The notes beneath the pieces are model-generated. The model was given only the letters and a program-made list of their open reading frames with translations, had not been told where the DNA came from and made no database searches. The position numbers and the translations under genes are program-made. DNA of 64,000 nt from Eucalyptus grandis. Lineage: Eukaryota > Streptophyta > Magnoliopsida > Myrtales > Myrtaceae. Within the stretch, counting starts at the first letter, position 1. Each line of letters starts with the position of its first letter. Below, one piece after another: positions 37,701 to 48,040 of the stretch. The stretch lies in assembly GCF_016545825.1 (NCBI RefSeq), contig NC_052622.1, forward strand, positions 8,685,001 through 8,749,000, written 5' to 3'.

Positions 37701-39548
37701 AAGAATATTTAGGCAATCATCGAATCTTCAATCATAGAATCAATCTCGATCAATCAAAGGATTCTGTTACATCTTTTCCAGCCACGAGATCTTCTCTAGT
37801 TGATAAGGTTAAATCATTGACGAAACATCCAGTTCTGGATAACCTTTCTTCAACGGATTAGAGACTGTCAATGAGGATAGACTTTGAGTCTTGAGTCCGG
37901 GCTGTCCGGAGGTCTTGACTTTAAATAGCGAGTCGCAAGCCTTCGACTAGGCGATGGAAACGTTTTGTCAACTTCAAAACACTTCAAGAAGATTTCTCCA
38001 ACAGATACAACACCTCAAACCTATTTGGATCAGCATTTTCCAAATAGAACTCAGTCAAACCGTTCAATTGAACCAGCACACTCAGAAAAATCAGAAGAGT
38101 AGAAATGTATATCAAAGCCTTTTTGGAATCAAGTCGGAAAAGCCAAAACCAAAACGGTGATGAAGCTCTATGTTCCTATCTATTTATAGAGCTTTTTAGT
38201 TCATGTATAGAAGAGATATATGAATTAAATAGACGCATGTATCCACGAAATTCATGAATCAAGAAATACGTGAATCCAAGAGATTCATGAATCCAGAGAT
38301 ACGTGAATTCAAGAGATTCGTGAACTCAATAAATACATGAACTAAAAGATATATGAATCTAGGAAATTCATGAATTTAATTGATACGTGAACATAAAAGT
38401 TTAGAAATTCATGAATCCAAAATAGATACGTTAACAGAAAAGACGTATCTTAATTTATTGACTTTCGTTGATCTATTAACCATAATTATAACCGTAATTA
38501 CAACAGTTATATGTCTCAATTAATTGGACCTATTAATAAGATAGGGGTTGTTAATGTTGCAATCTTTTTCCTTAAAAAGCCGGGGGTCAAGGCTGCAAAT
38601 TAGACCCCCCTAAACGTGGCATACTCTCATTATGTTATCAGTATGTCAACCTATGACAAAGGTGAACCGTGTAAATTTTATTCATGCCTCTTTTCTCATT
38701 TTCAGTGAACTTGTTACTCTTTAAATGAGTACTCCAGAGTTCGTTCCTGTCATCGATTTGCTAACAATTTGTTCTTTCTTACCTTTTCCATATATTTCTG
38801 ATCTCAGGGCTTCGAACACTTGCTGTTATTAAGCGTGTCAGCTGAGAGTTCAGATCTAATCATACTTAAGCCGGAAGCTCGAGACAGAGCGTATGCGAAC
38901 AGAAGTTTGCCAATCCCTGACAGACTGAGGGAGGGTATCAATACCTCGATGGTGGTGGCAACGCTTGTGACCACTGTGACTTTCGCAGCTGGTTTTGCAG
39001 TTCCTGGAGGATTTATTAGCTCAGATACGACCTCCAAAGATGATTGGGGTATGGCTACGATGCTGGACAATAGAATGTTCCAGGCCTTCGTGATTTGCAA
39101 CACCATTGCAATGTTCTGCTCAATGACCTCGGTTGTTGGCTTCATGTTGGCGTACCTGACCGAAGTCCGCTCAGCAATAGTTGGATGCCTGCTTGCAGGA
39201 GTGCCACTAGCAATTGCACTCCCGGCAATGTCTGCCGCTTTCTTAATTGGTGTCACCTTGACCATTGGCAAATTCCATTGGCTTGCCACCGCGATATTAA
39301 TCTTGGGATCCGTTTTCATCCTCATCATTACAGGTGCTATATTATCACCGGTGGTTCTTTTATCATTACTCTTCTTACCCTTCTTTGTCCACCGCCTTCG
39401 CCCTATCCGTCCTCTGACATGCAGGTTTTTTCTCGCTTACCTTCGTTTTCTTCAAGTTGGGACGTTCAATTTGGATGACCCAAAAGAGGATCGAACGGGG
39501 AGCATGACCTCTGCTAGTCCGCCTCTGGATGGTGGCGATGGAGATTGA
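26660..39548 (+). CDS. Ankyrin-repeat protein with PGG domain (ACD6/ITN1-like), three exons
   Basis: The joined exons 26660-27365, 33025-33539 and 38808-39548 give about 653 residues with compatible phases and GT..AG borders. Residues about 75-405 hold some nine ankyrin repeats (motifs GSLLHIAAATGN, GNTPLHIATKA, GNTALHEAVLT, GQTILHVVAKYG, GNTPLHLAVIY). The last exon carries the PGG domain (residues about 450-560; VTFAAGFAVPGGF, PGG at about 473-475) and several hydrophobic helices, then a charged tail. Family members are multi-pass membrane proteins in defence, cell death or salt response. Protein-protein contact through the ankyrin part is inferred. Start: the first in-frame ATG is 26660; an upstream exon joining at 26614 is possible. 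Both introns are over 5 kb and full of transposons. A decayed relative is at 54370-55067. Confidence 0.85.
27366..29424. other. Intron 1, left part
   Basis: AT-rich intron sequence with long T/A runs near 28900-29250. No domain or RNA gene is recognised. Confidence 0.6.
29425..31007. mobile_element. Fold-back element in intron 1 with about 95 bp terminal inverted repeats
   Basis: The left end (GAGAAAATATTCAATTATTT ... ATTAACCAATTACAAATTGACACGTGG, 29425-29520) is the inverse of the right end (about 30912-31007). A third copy of that terminal sequence lies inside at about 29845-29945, in direct orientation with the left end, which suggests nesting or internal duplication. The GC-richer interior has imperfect tandem blocks containing GTTGAGCTC and GCCATGGATGAGCC-like text (about 30086-30310). 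No clear 9 bp target duplication is visible. No transposase domain is recognised. Confidence 0.7.
31133..32286. mobile_element. Long-TIR fold-back (MULE-like) element in intron 1
   Basis: The left arm (31133 to about 31500) and right arm (about 31915-32286) are inverse copies for roughly 370 bp. They begin GAGAAAATATTAGCTA and end TAGCTAATATTTTCTC. Flanks AAAAAGGGG (31124-31132) and AAAAGCGGG (32287-32295) resemble an imperfect 9 bp duplication, as Mutator-like elements make. The middle is GC-rich with a (GA)n run at 31688-31719. No transposase is seen. Confidence 0.75.
32296..33024. other. Intron 1, right part
   Basis: AT-rich intron tail up to the acceptor at 33024. Nothing else is recognised. 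Confidence 0.6.
33025..33539 (+). CDS. Ankyrin/PGG gene exon 2
   Basis: The acceptor TTATCCCAG|GTTCACTTGACG completes the split codon and continues SLDEILKKNKKLFAMTD. About five more ankyrin repeats follow (NVFHLAAFLNE, DLPIHIASKMG, TILHVVAKYG, NTPLHLAVIYL). The donor is CGGTCG|GTAAGT at phase 0. Confidence 0.84.
33767..34411 (-). repeat. 3' LTR of the intron-2 copia element
   Basis: 645 bp from TGTTGGAAAT to TTATAACA. It contains a run of imperfect ATTCATGAATCCA-type short repeats (about 34140-34330), also present in the other LTR. Confidence 0.9.
34423..36931 (-). pseudogene. Copia gag-protease-integrase remnant, RT deleted, joined to RNase H tail
   Basis: On the minus strand the Gag start MAENNQVPFNVHNV lies at 36878. 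It is followed by KWQQ-like gag text (GFKQWQQKMFFYLTMLNL), QLATMIEKLPPGWSDFKNYL near 36140 and a Lys-rich tail. A protease-like segment (ITGRGKVILKFTFGKEVTLL, VLHVPEIWKNL) occupies 35690-35385. Degenerate integrase text (ANYILNKIPHKK, YELWNGKL-like) lies near 35300-35200. The RNase H end (YNGKSRHIRRRHN, ENIADPLTKCLSRE) follows at about 35160-35000. The jump from integrase to the RNase H end indicates a deletion of RT, an estimated 1.5-2 kb. Confidence 0.82.
36932..38505 (-). repeat. 5' LTR of the intron-2 copia element, split by an insertion
   Basis: The LTR runs from TGTTGGAAATG to TTACAACA. Removing the 924 bp insertion and one 5 bp target copy leaves 645 bp, exactly the length of the other LTR. 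Confidence 0.9.
37080..38003. mobile_element. 924 bp solo-LTR-like insertion within the copia LTR
   Basis: The insertion begins TGAGATAGC and ends CCAACA, with near-duplicated GATAA (37075-37079) and GATAC (38004-38008) at its edges. It includes AAGCACCTAGAGGGGGTGAA near 37096, text often seen at plant LTR ends. No coding domain is recognised. TG..CA ends with a 5 bp duplication fit a solo LTR. Confidence 0.72.
38511..38807. other. Intron 2, right end
   Basis: Plain intron sequence leading to the acceptor at 38807. Nothing recognised. Confidence 0.6.
38808..39548 (+). CDS. Ankyrin/PGG gene exon 3 (PGG and membrane segments)
   Basis: The acceptor is TCTGATCTCAG|GGCTTCGAA at phase 0. The exon encodes a linker, the conserved NTSMVVATLVTTVTFAAGF and VPGGF motif, and hydrophobic stretches (CNTIAMFCSMTSVVGFMLAY, VGCLLAGVPLAIALPAM, ATAILILGSVFILIITGAIL). 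An acidic tail (DLDDPKED-like) ends at TGA 39546-39548. Confidence 0.85.
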   Translation, partial: GFEHLLLLSVSAESSDLIILKPEARDRAYANRSLPIPDRLREGINTSMVVATLVTTVTFAAGFAVPGGFISSDTTSKDDWGMATMLDNRMFQAFVICNTIAMFCSMTSVVGFMLAYLTEVRSAIVGCLLAGVPLAIALPAMSAAFLIGVTLTIGKFHWLATAILILGSVFILIITGAILSPVVLLSLLFLPFFVHRLRPIRPLTCRFFLAYLRFLQVGTFNLDDPKEDRTGSMTSASPPLDGGDGD

Positions 39549-39557
39549 TTTGCATAA

Positions 39558-39562
<5 letters not shown>

Positions 39563-39605
<43 letters not shown>

Positions 39606-39611
39606 GTATGT
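39563..39611. repeat. (AT)n and (TATG)n microsatellite in the ankyrin 3' region
   Basis: Pure AT dinucleotides run from about 39563 to 39592, then TATG units to about 39611. It lies within the likely 3' UTR, 15 bases after the stop codon. Confidence 0.9.
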
Positions 39612-39899
39612 TTGCCTTGTTGGATTTGGCTTTTTCTATAGTTGCTTTCCTATTGCATTACATTTGATGATTGCTAAAGTATATAAGTTCAAACATCTCT
39701 TCCTTTAGCTACTTCAATTTAGTTCCACAACATTTTATATGATATCAAAGCAGAAGATTCTCGATTCAAACCTTTTCAGACCTCCTATATTTCATATTCT
39801 CATATTTTAAACTTGGAGCAAAGTCCAGCCTACTCACAAAGAGAAGTACTAGAGTATTCCAATCAAATTATGCTATGAGCTAGACAGTTTAAGTTTATA

Positions 39900-40170
39900 A
39901 AAACAATTGTGTTGCAAATAAATGACACATCACAATGATACATGCATGATGCTGTGTCAGTTGAATGGATGAGTAGGTCATTTCATCGGTTGCATCACGT
40001 GAAAATCGAATCTTTAATTTTGAATTGTAGAAGCTCACCTCTTGTAAAAACGCTTGTCTAGACCAGCCAAGGACGATTTACCCTGGACTAGTCCAAGTCG
40101 CGGCACACTTTAAGTCACAACATCCTAGGCCCTCACGGGCATGTGTCGTGTGTAAAGACAATAATTCTCC
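39900..40170 (+). repeat. 3' flank of ankyrin gene, copy 1 (duplicated at 57290-57550)
   Basis: Shared text includes GATGCTGTGT..TTGAATGG, CGTCTAGA.CA.CCAAG.ACGATTTACC and GTGTAAAGA.AATAATTCTC. The other copy is at 57290-57550 with similar spacing. Confidence 0.8.
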
Positions 40171-40398
40171 ACTTCTCCTCCTCAGGTAAGGCATGTTTAT
40201 GCTGTTCGATTTGGTGTTTATACTGCTAGAAGAAGAATCCTTTCACATCCCTCTAAGCCAGATTAAGAAGGCGGACCACAATAATTCTCCTCTTCCCTTC
40301 TCACGTAAAGCATGTTTATGCCGTTCGATTTGGTGTTTATACTGCTAGAAGAAGAATCCTTTCACATCACTTTAAGCCAGATTAAGAAGTCGGTCCGC
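40166..40398 (+). repeat. Tandem duplication of about 118 bp
   Basis: Two adjacent copies contain TGCTGTTCGATTTGGTGTTT or its one-base variant, then TATACTGCTAGAAGAAGAAT, CCTTTCACATC and CCAGATTAAGAAG. A partial inverted relative lies at about 57740-57810. Confidence 0.9.
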
Positions 40399-41551
40399 CG
40401 TTCGTATATATGCCCAAATGGCTTGGTCTAAAAAACACTCGTCTATGAAAACTAGCAAAACAAGTACAAGAAGTACAAAACCGATCATCTATTAACTTCT
40501 TGATGCTCATCAGCTCCTCGTAAAATTACGTGGATAAGAAAACAAAAACAGTCTAGGAAAGTCAACAAAGTTGTTTGATCAAGATGCCAAACCTCAATTA
40601 CCGCACGGTTTTCCAGCGAACATCCTATGCCCTGGCTTTAATTGCGTTGTTTTAGAGGCCTTCCTTTCTCTGCCATGCATCCCTGGTCGAAGTATCGTGC
40701 AACGCTCACATTTTTGTCATTACTAATAGAGCCATCGTGGTCGACTAGAGCATGTAAGTTTGAGATTTGGGCCCACCAATCGGCACTACCGAGAAATGTA
40801 ATATTTGTGCTGCCTTTTCCGATTCACTCATACAAATCAATCAGCGAATATAAAATCTCGTATAATTTTAGAAAGGACTTTACTAACATAGAAGTTTTTG
40901 GTATACTGTTAGAACAACAGCTTGTTATAAGCTACAAATTCTTAAAGGATTAGATCATGCAATATTTTATAATTATTTGTTATTTGATTTTTTTTTATTA
41001 TCTAAAACAGACTGTTGTTCTCACAGTAAATTCAAGACTATCATCCAATCAATTTTCTTTTAAAAAATACAAGACAATTTCTCACTTGCACACGACCTTG
41101 GTCTATGCCTCAGCCTCTCAGGTCTCTTTCTACTTTTCTTCAGTATAATAAATCAGGCTTTCATTCTTTGATTTCCACATTCCACCTCCACATAAATCCC
41201 ATCTTCCTCGCTGACATAAAGTCATCAACATTCAATTTAATCCCTAAAAAGAGGAATCGACAATGATCGCGCGATACGAAAGCATATATACCCAAAAAGG
41301 CCTTCTAAATGGAATAGATGTTATGTGAGGTCAACCATATTTAATAATGTCTTTGTATTTGGCTAGGTGCATTACGTGAGAGTAAAGCGTAATTCTACAA
41401 TCACAGTTTTGTTGATTAACCTCTTTGATCCGAGATTAATTTTAACATCGCCCTTAAAAAAATCCAAAACAAAACAACCTCCTTAGTTAATTGACGTATG
41501 ACAAGGGTCAACGAAAAATACAGCATCTAAGTTAACAATTTGGGAAGATTA
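40399..41551. other. Intergenic stretch, nothing recognised
   Basis: AT-rich sequence without a supported gene, RNA or repeat. Confidence 0.5.
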
Positions 41552-42437
41552 GGGCCTGTTTGGCAACGTGCCAAACAGTGCCAGATTCTGATTTTTTGTT
41601 CCCAGAATCAGTTTGGGACGAGAATCACGTTTGGTAAAATTTTTGTTCCCAGGAACGATTTTGGACAAGATTTGAGAATAAAATTTTTTTTGATTCTACG
41701 TCCGAGAATCAGAAAAAGAATCAAAACGGTAAAACCCTTGTTATTCTCTTTCATCATCTCGCTTGCCATCCGCCATCGCCCGCCGCCGTCCGCCACTGTC
41801 CGCCGCCGCCTGCCGCCACCCGCCGCCGCCCGCCGATCGCCGGTCCACCACCGGTCGCCGAAGGCTCGCCAGGCCAGGGCAAGGTTTGGCGAGCTCGCCG
41901 GTGGCTAGGCCGACCTCGCCCGGCCCCGGCGAGGCCGGCCGGCCACCGGCGGGCGGGCGAGCCTCACCGGTGGCTAGTCGAGCCTCGCCGGCAGCTAGGC
42001 GAGGCTCGGCCTCGCCAAATCGGGCGAGGTCGAGCCTCGCCCGGTGGCAGGCGAGCCTCGCCCGGCCGGTGAGGCTTGCTCGGCCACCGCCGAGGCCGAG
42101 GAGCGTCGCCGGCCCTCGTCGGCCGGTCCCGGTCCGGCGACCGGCCAAATGAAGAAGAAGAAGAAGAATAGGAAAAAGGAAAAAAAAAAAAAAAAAAAAA
42201 AGTAAAAAAGTAAAAAAGTAAAGAAATTATTTAAAATTTATTTAAAAATCAAAATAAATTAATTTGGAACAGAATCAATTAATACGGTACCAAACGCAAT
42301 TCTATTCCAGAATCAAAAATTTTAAACAGTTACCAAACGCGCTTTTTTACTCAGAATCAGTTCCCGGGAATAGAATAAAAAATAATCATTTCTAGTTAGA
42401 TCAGCTCCCGGGAACAGAATCGTTGCCAAATGCGCCC
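41552..42437. mobile_element. PIF/Harbinger-like non-autonomous element with GC-rich core
   Basis: A TTA target duplication (41549-41551 and 42438-42440) flanks 17 bp inverted ends: GGGCCTGTTTGGCAACG at the left and CGTTGCCAAATGCGCCC at the right (14 of 17 match). TTA duplications and GGG/GGC ends are the PIF/Harbinger signature. The AT-rich arms carry CGTTTGGTAAA and TTGTTCCCAGGAA motifs as in 21169-21972. The GC-rich core (about 41780-42145) repeats GGCGAGGCTCG-like blocks and ends near GGCCGGTCCCGG. No transposase is present. Confidence 0.82.
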
Positions 42438-42440
42438 TTA

Positions 42441-43009
42441 GTATTTGTGATGGAGGATATCGACTTATCATGAGGCAGAATCTTTCCCACATCTCACAAT
42501 CAGCTCTCAAGCAAGTTTTTCCACCTTTGGTTTTTTTTTTTTTTTTCAAGAAACAAACTATCACAAATTTTTAGAGACAGACCAAGGGCCCATTCACTTG
42601 AGAGAAAATTGCATGGGGAGATAACTTTTCGATATTTGAATGATGGAAAATTAATTGATTAACATAAAATGTTATCTGTGGATTGAAAACAAGAAGTTTA
42701 TATCAAGAAAAATGACTTCCCCTTATGGCTAGGGGGAAATCCTTTTCCCCGATTTCTTGATAATTTGTAGTCGTTAAATTAGGTTCAGTTAGACTATGTT
42801 AATGCATTTTAGTGGAACTAGATTTGGCACAAACAAACACAAAAAGAAAATGATTTATTTTGTCTCAAATTGAATTTTCTGAAAATTTGGAGTTTTAATG
42901 AAAATAACACACTCCCTCCCTCTTCGTGCTCTGCTTTTCTTCACCAACTGTAAAGGCCGAAATATAATTGAGAGTCCCCAGCCATTAATAGAAAAAAAAA
43001 AATGCAGCA
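42441..43009. other. Intergenic stretch, nothing recognised
   Basis: AT-rich; no supported feature. Confidence 0.5.
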
Positions 43010-43330
43010 AAAGTAGCTTTATCGGACAATTTGAAGATAAGTAGCAGCCCATCTTCGTTTCCCTCACTCCAATCATTGTTGGCGAAATAGATATGCTCAC
43101 TTCAACCCATATAACTATCGGAATTTCCACTTCAGAGAATCAGCATCAGCATCAGCATCAGCATCGTCGTCCACTCCCTACACCATATTTTCCTTCTCAA
43201 ATCGTGCCCTACTTTTTTCTTCAGGTTTTGTTTCTTTGATCTCTTGGCTCATCGCTTCTGTTCTTTGATGTTCTTCATCTATTACCATATTCTATTAGAT
43301 CTGGGTTTTGACAATGGTTTTCTTGTCTTA
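43010..43330 (+). other. 5'-UTR-like segment, copy 2
   Basis: Same order of text as 22960-23400: CCATCTTCGTTT..CTCACT, (CAGCAT)n at 43139-43165, TCCACTCCC..ACACCATAT, CTTCAGGTTTTG and CTTCTGTTCTT..ATGTTCTTC. It probably came with the duplicated ankyrin locus. No ORF follows it. Confidence 0.5.
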
Positions 43331-44985
43331 TGGAATTGATCTCTTTTGAGGATCCTCCAACATTGTAAGTTTGTTTCTTATTGAATTATGCCTGCATATT
43401 CAAGTATTCAAATCCACGATCACATGTTCTTTTTGCAATTACAATGAGCTCGGGAAGCATTCTTTTTATGAACTTTTCTACTTCTTTGAATTTGCTAACT
43501 TTGGTCTATATTTAGCTACTCCGAATTCTGCCTTACCACATCTTCTAGATTGCCCTGAATGATATGGTCATCTGAATTTTGTTGTGAACATAACTTGAAT
43601 TTGCAGTCCACCCAAAAGAGAAAACCTTGCATGTTCACTGTGAAAATTCTAAAAATCCGGAATAGTAATGATTTGCAAATTATCAAGAAAAGGTTGGTAA
43701 TTTCACAAAAGTGCTACTAAGTTACTAACAAGTCACTTGAAAATCAAATAACTCATAATTTGTTTTTACCCACAACTTTTTAGCACGTGCCAACTCTTTC
43801 AGAAATTTGCTAGCACAGAAAAAAATTGTCTTTTAAACTGCAATAGTAAAACGGTCCCTCTAAAGTACAAAAAGCGAGAACGGTTTGTGAAATTTGAAAG
43901 GAACAAAAAAACCAAGTACCACTGTTCCAAAATTTTGATAATAAGTATGTGATTCGATAAGCTGATTAATCTAATGAAGGGTATGTGAAACACTCTATTA
44001 ATCTACCGATATATCAAGTCTAAGCCTAATATCATGTGCCAACGAAATGTCAAAGTTTTGGACTTAAGGTGCGACTAAGATAAGAAAAAGGCGAGCTCAG
44101 ATTATGTTGCTAGCTTTGTATATTCTATTTATTCATTTCAAGGAAGAAGCCAAAAGAGAACGAGGATTTTGGCTGGAGATTAAAAAAAAAAAAAAAAAAA
44201 AAAAAGGAGGCTAAAATTTGGGCAATGGGACCAATCGGGAATCGACCAAAAAGGAAAATGGATAGCATGTGGGAACGAGGGCATGGCGGGCCAGAGACCA
44301 AAAAGGAAGAGGACAAGATCGGGGCGGCTTTATGCATGAAAATCAATCGGCAAAATTTTGTAGGATTACTGTGAATTGTCTAAAAAATATGACACGTTTT
44401 TATATGTAAATGCCCAAATAGTACTTATTTTCATATTAGGTACACTCGGCTGAGTCATTCACGCTTCTGCGATCTTATGTAACTATTTTAAACTTGGAAT
44501 TATTAGGTTTAATGGTGTACGCTAATTTTGTAGGATTGTTGTTAACTATTATAAAAGTTTAAATAATAAGTTAAATGGGGGTAAGTATACTAAAAGTGCT
44601 AAAAGTTATGTATGACATTTATTTTAATACCAAAAGTTTATTTTAGATTACTTAAGTACCAAAAGTTTGAAAAACAATCATTTCAAAGTCTGCCAACGCC
44701 AATCTCATTGGTAGGAAATCCGATGTTGCCATTTTTTATTGATTTTGAAGCCGACGTGGCTCGTTGGAGAGTACAATCAGTATGCAAACAACAAGACAAC
44801 ACCATTTGGCATCTTTTCCCTAAGTGAGAACTCTAAATCCCCAAATTGAAGGAGAGCCAAAAGTTCAAAACCCTAAATCCTCAATTTGAATGCATACTTC
44901 GATTTTCTCCTAAACTTATTAGCTCGCTTTTGTAAATGGAGGGCAGAAGTTTCAACAACGGCTCACATTCGCACAAAAAAAAAAC
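43331..44985. other. Non-coding stretch upstream of the GRF pseudogene
   Basis: A homopolymer A run occupies about 44180-44203. Bases 44520-44580 match the region just upstream of ankyrin exon 1 (26480-26540). Bases 44590-44680 (AAGTGCTAAAAGTT..., ACTTAAGTACCAAAAGTTTG) resemble degenerate AGTGCCAAAACTT-type element ends. Confidence 0.5.
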
Positions 44986-45374
44986 GAATTAGATAATGAG
45001 TGTTACTATTATTGCGGGTTACCAAGTTTGAGAAGAACATCTGGGATTCAATTGAATCCCAGGAGAAGATTCCATGGGTGTGGCAAATATAAAAAATGCT
45101 CGAAGTGTAAATGTTTCAAATGGGTTGATACGAAATTCTCCGATCAAGCGATAAGAGTAATCTTGGAGCTACTTAAAGGTCAACATCAACCTCCACCAAA
45201 TTAATGGATGAGTTGGAGGAAGGCGACTCAATATAAACTCAAATGAAGGGTTTAATATCTATGGTCGACCATTTGAATAAAGAAGTTTCAAGGCTGAAAA
45301 TTGAAAGAAACTTTTATCGAGTATTGATTATGTTGTTATTCTCTTGTATAATCTATTCAAATGTGAAGTGAATA
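44986..45374 (+). pseudogene. GRF-type zinc-finger protein remnant
   Basis: From about 44997 the frame reads YYYCGLPSLRRTSG, then NPRRRFHGCGKYKK and KCFKWVDTKFSD, and stops at TAA near 45204. The C-x-CG..RTS..NPGRRF.GC..FKWVD pattern is the GRF zinc finger (nucleic-acid binding in known cases). In another frame downstream, a short coiled-coil-like stretch (MVDHLNKEVSRLKIERNF) and a hydrophobic segment (VLIMLLFSCIIY) follow, as in plant GRF proteins that end in a membrane helix. One conserved Gly of NPGRRF is Arg here. The TAA, a frame change and another TAA mark it as broken. Confidence 0.75.
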
Positions 45375-47352
45375 ATGAGAAAAAAGTTTATATGTCTATC
45401 ATAGTCAAAGACATAAAATATGTAATTTTACCTGGTTATTTATAAGTTGTTTTTTTTGTTTGCTGCAATTTTTGTATAGAACAAATGGTTTTGTTGCAAT
45501 CTAAGGTAGATTTGGAAGGTTGGAGTTGGAATACATTAGTTTGTTGACACTTGATTTTTAGTTGACATATCATTACAACAATTAAAAAAAAATCGAGATT
45601 TAAGTTTCTGATCACGACGGAACCCCATCTCTCGACCAAAAAATGTCGGTTTTCATTTATTTCTTTTGCATTGTCATTTTTAAGCAGTTTTTAGTTCATT
45701 TTCAAGAAAAACTAGAAAAGTCAAACGGTTGACTTTTCGGGTTGATTTTTTTGGTCAATCCTTTGACCAAAAGTCAATCTTGAGTCAAAATTGACTTTTT
45801 GCCCCAAAAATTCCATTTAGCTTTAATTTTACTTCTTTCAAATCAATTTCTTGAAAATTCAAAGATTTGATAAAAAAATCAACATTTTAGGAAAAATCAA
45901 CAAAATTGTTGACTTTTGGTCAAACCTTTGACCCAAAAAAATAAAAAATAAAAAATGCACAAATACATTTCTTTTAATGCCAATTTGACTTTTGTGTCAA
46001 AAATTTCACAAAATTCGATTAAAAACCTTGATTTCTGAATTTTTCAGTTTTAGATTCTAAATCAATCAAAAATAAAATTACTTTTATTCTAGTCATAATT
46101 AGGTGTAGTTCCTTCTTTGACATTTGGTTTAGGGACTATCTTAAATCTGTTTAAGCATTCAATTTTGTGATTTATCGAGTCAAAATACGAATTGCTGTTT
46201 TGAACCCTAATTAGAGGACAAAAATCGATCATTCATAACTTGCGAACAGATGATTACTTCTCACTCATTTTCTTAAGATAAGTCCAAATTCGAGATCGAT
46301 TTTGTGAAATTCGCACAAGAACTCATCAATTTGAAGAATTTTATCCTCCCAAGCATTAGAAAGTCAAGCAATTAAGCTTCAATTGGCAAACTTTAAATTG
46401 ACCCATTCATGGCTATGATTTAATTTCATAAATCTGGGTCCAATTTTAGTATTATGCTTAGATCCATTTTTCACCTAAGTTTGAGCACTTCAATTCAAGG
46501 TCAATTTGAATGTGGTAAGTGATCTTACCTTTGGGTAGCTCATTAGATAGGGCAATTGTGACACTAATTGAGTTCAATTTTGATTCATTTGCAATTTTGT
46601 CCATTGAATTGCAAATTTTACCATTTTAGCCCTTTAGGCCCAATTCAAAGCACCCATGGTTTCGACTCATTTTTTTTCCATGATAATCATTTAATTAGGT
46701 CAATAAAAGACCCCTAGATCATATTCATAAGGTTTGATTAGCTTAAGTGTATCTTAATTGGTCAATTTCTTCATAAAAATGATAAAATTCCTTTTCAATT
46801 AGGTCCTTTAGGTGTCAAATTGCATAATTTTTTTACCCACATGGGTCCTAAGTGGAAAAAATGGCAGGAACTGGACCAAACCGGTCAAGAACTGATCAAA
46901 ATCTGGCCGAACCGAACCGAACCGATTCGGCCTATCTAACTGGCCGCCGACGAGATGGCCGATTCAGGCCCTTGCTGATAGGTTCATGGCCTCTGGCCAT
47001 TGGTTCTGGAACCCTCTCACTCCCAATTTCACTTCTACACCTTCAATTTCCTAAAATTTTACAAATTGGTCTCCGAATTTCGTCAAATGGCAAATTGACC
47101 CCTAATTAGGCATTTTGACGCAATCCTGATTTTGGCTTGGTTTTTTTGCAAATCAAGCCCACTAGATCAATTACCCAACACCTTGATATTATAATGGAGC
47201 ATTCGAAATGGATTTTTGACCGTTGGATCGAGATTTTGACCCTAGGGTCTAACCGATGGCTAAAATCGATTAATGTTGGAGTATATTTTTGAAATCTCTT
47301 CTATTTTCATAATAGAATGCTCATTTGCACGAAATTTTCTCCCTCTTCAGAC

Positions 47353-47353
<1 letters not shown>

Positions 47354-47399
<46 letters not shown>
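47354..47399. repeat. (TC)n microsatellite
   Basis: A nearly pure run of TC dinucleotides, with more pyrimidine-rich repeats to about 47465. Confidence 0.9.
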
Positions 47400-47404
<5 letters not shown>

Positions 47405-48040
47405 CCCTCCAAAAACCCTACCAAAACAAATCACTCTCTCCCTCTCCCTCTCTCTCTTTCTTTCTCTAAGTTTTGGTTCATCTCTTGGATCGATTCTTCC
47501 TTCTTCTTTTTTTCTTGAGCCGGTGGTTTGATTAATCCCGATTTGAGCCATAGTGACTTGAACTACATTCTTGGATTCCCGATCATGATCCGGTGATTAG
47601 ATCCAACTAATTGCGATTGAAACCAACGAAAATCGCAACAAAGGTAATGATTCGAAACTCGAATCCGATGAAGCGAGATCGAGTTAGTCGATCAAGGCTA
47701 GGATTCAAGATAGAGCTTTTGCATGCTTAATGTTGATGAGTATGAAAGCTGCAATGAGTTGTTTGATGATTTAAATGATAATTGTGATTTTAAGCCTAAT
47801 CAGTGATTTTCGTAGGCTTGTACATAGGTTACTGTTTTGGCTAAAACGAGGCCCGAAATCACCTTGTTTGAGCTTGAGTCCTCTTAGGATTAGGTAATAG
47901 ACATCCCAAGCTTCAAAATGATGGGTCTCACGTCCAAAACAACCATCATATGACCCTTCAAAAATACCTCTGAAAATTAACGATTCTGCAATAGTTTAGG
48001 TTTTTTTCGGTTCTGATCCGGTTCCACCTTCTGACTTTGT

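Larger units (their letters stand above)
33767..38505 (-). mobile_element. RT-less Ty1/copia element inside intron 2
   Basis: Two 645 bp LTRs (33767-34411; 36932-38505 after removing an insertion) flank 2.5 kb of internal sequence. The target-site duplication is GTTAT (33762-33766 and 38506-38510). The polypurine tract (minus strand ACGTGGGGGAT, complement of 34412-34422) places the 3' LTR at the left, so the element runs right to left. Gag, protease and part of integrase are followed directly by the end of RNase H. The RT is missing. No standard primer site is recognisable. LTR divergence is high (about 12 differences in the first 100 bases), so the insertion is old. Confidence 0.9.

Noticed and set aside
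41741..42152. Ala/Arg/Pro-rich open frames on both strands
   Set aside because: GC-rich core of a Harbinger-like element; no domain and no codon signal.
47273..47551. Leu/Ser- and Glu/Arg-rich open frames
   Set aside because: Translation of a (TC)n microsatellite in both strands.
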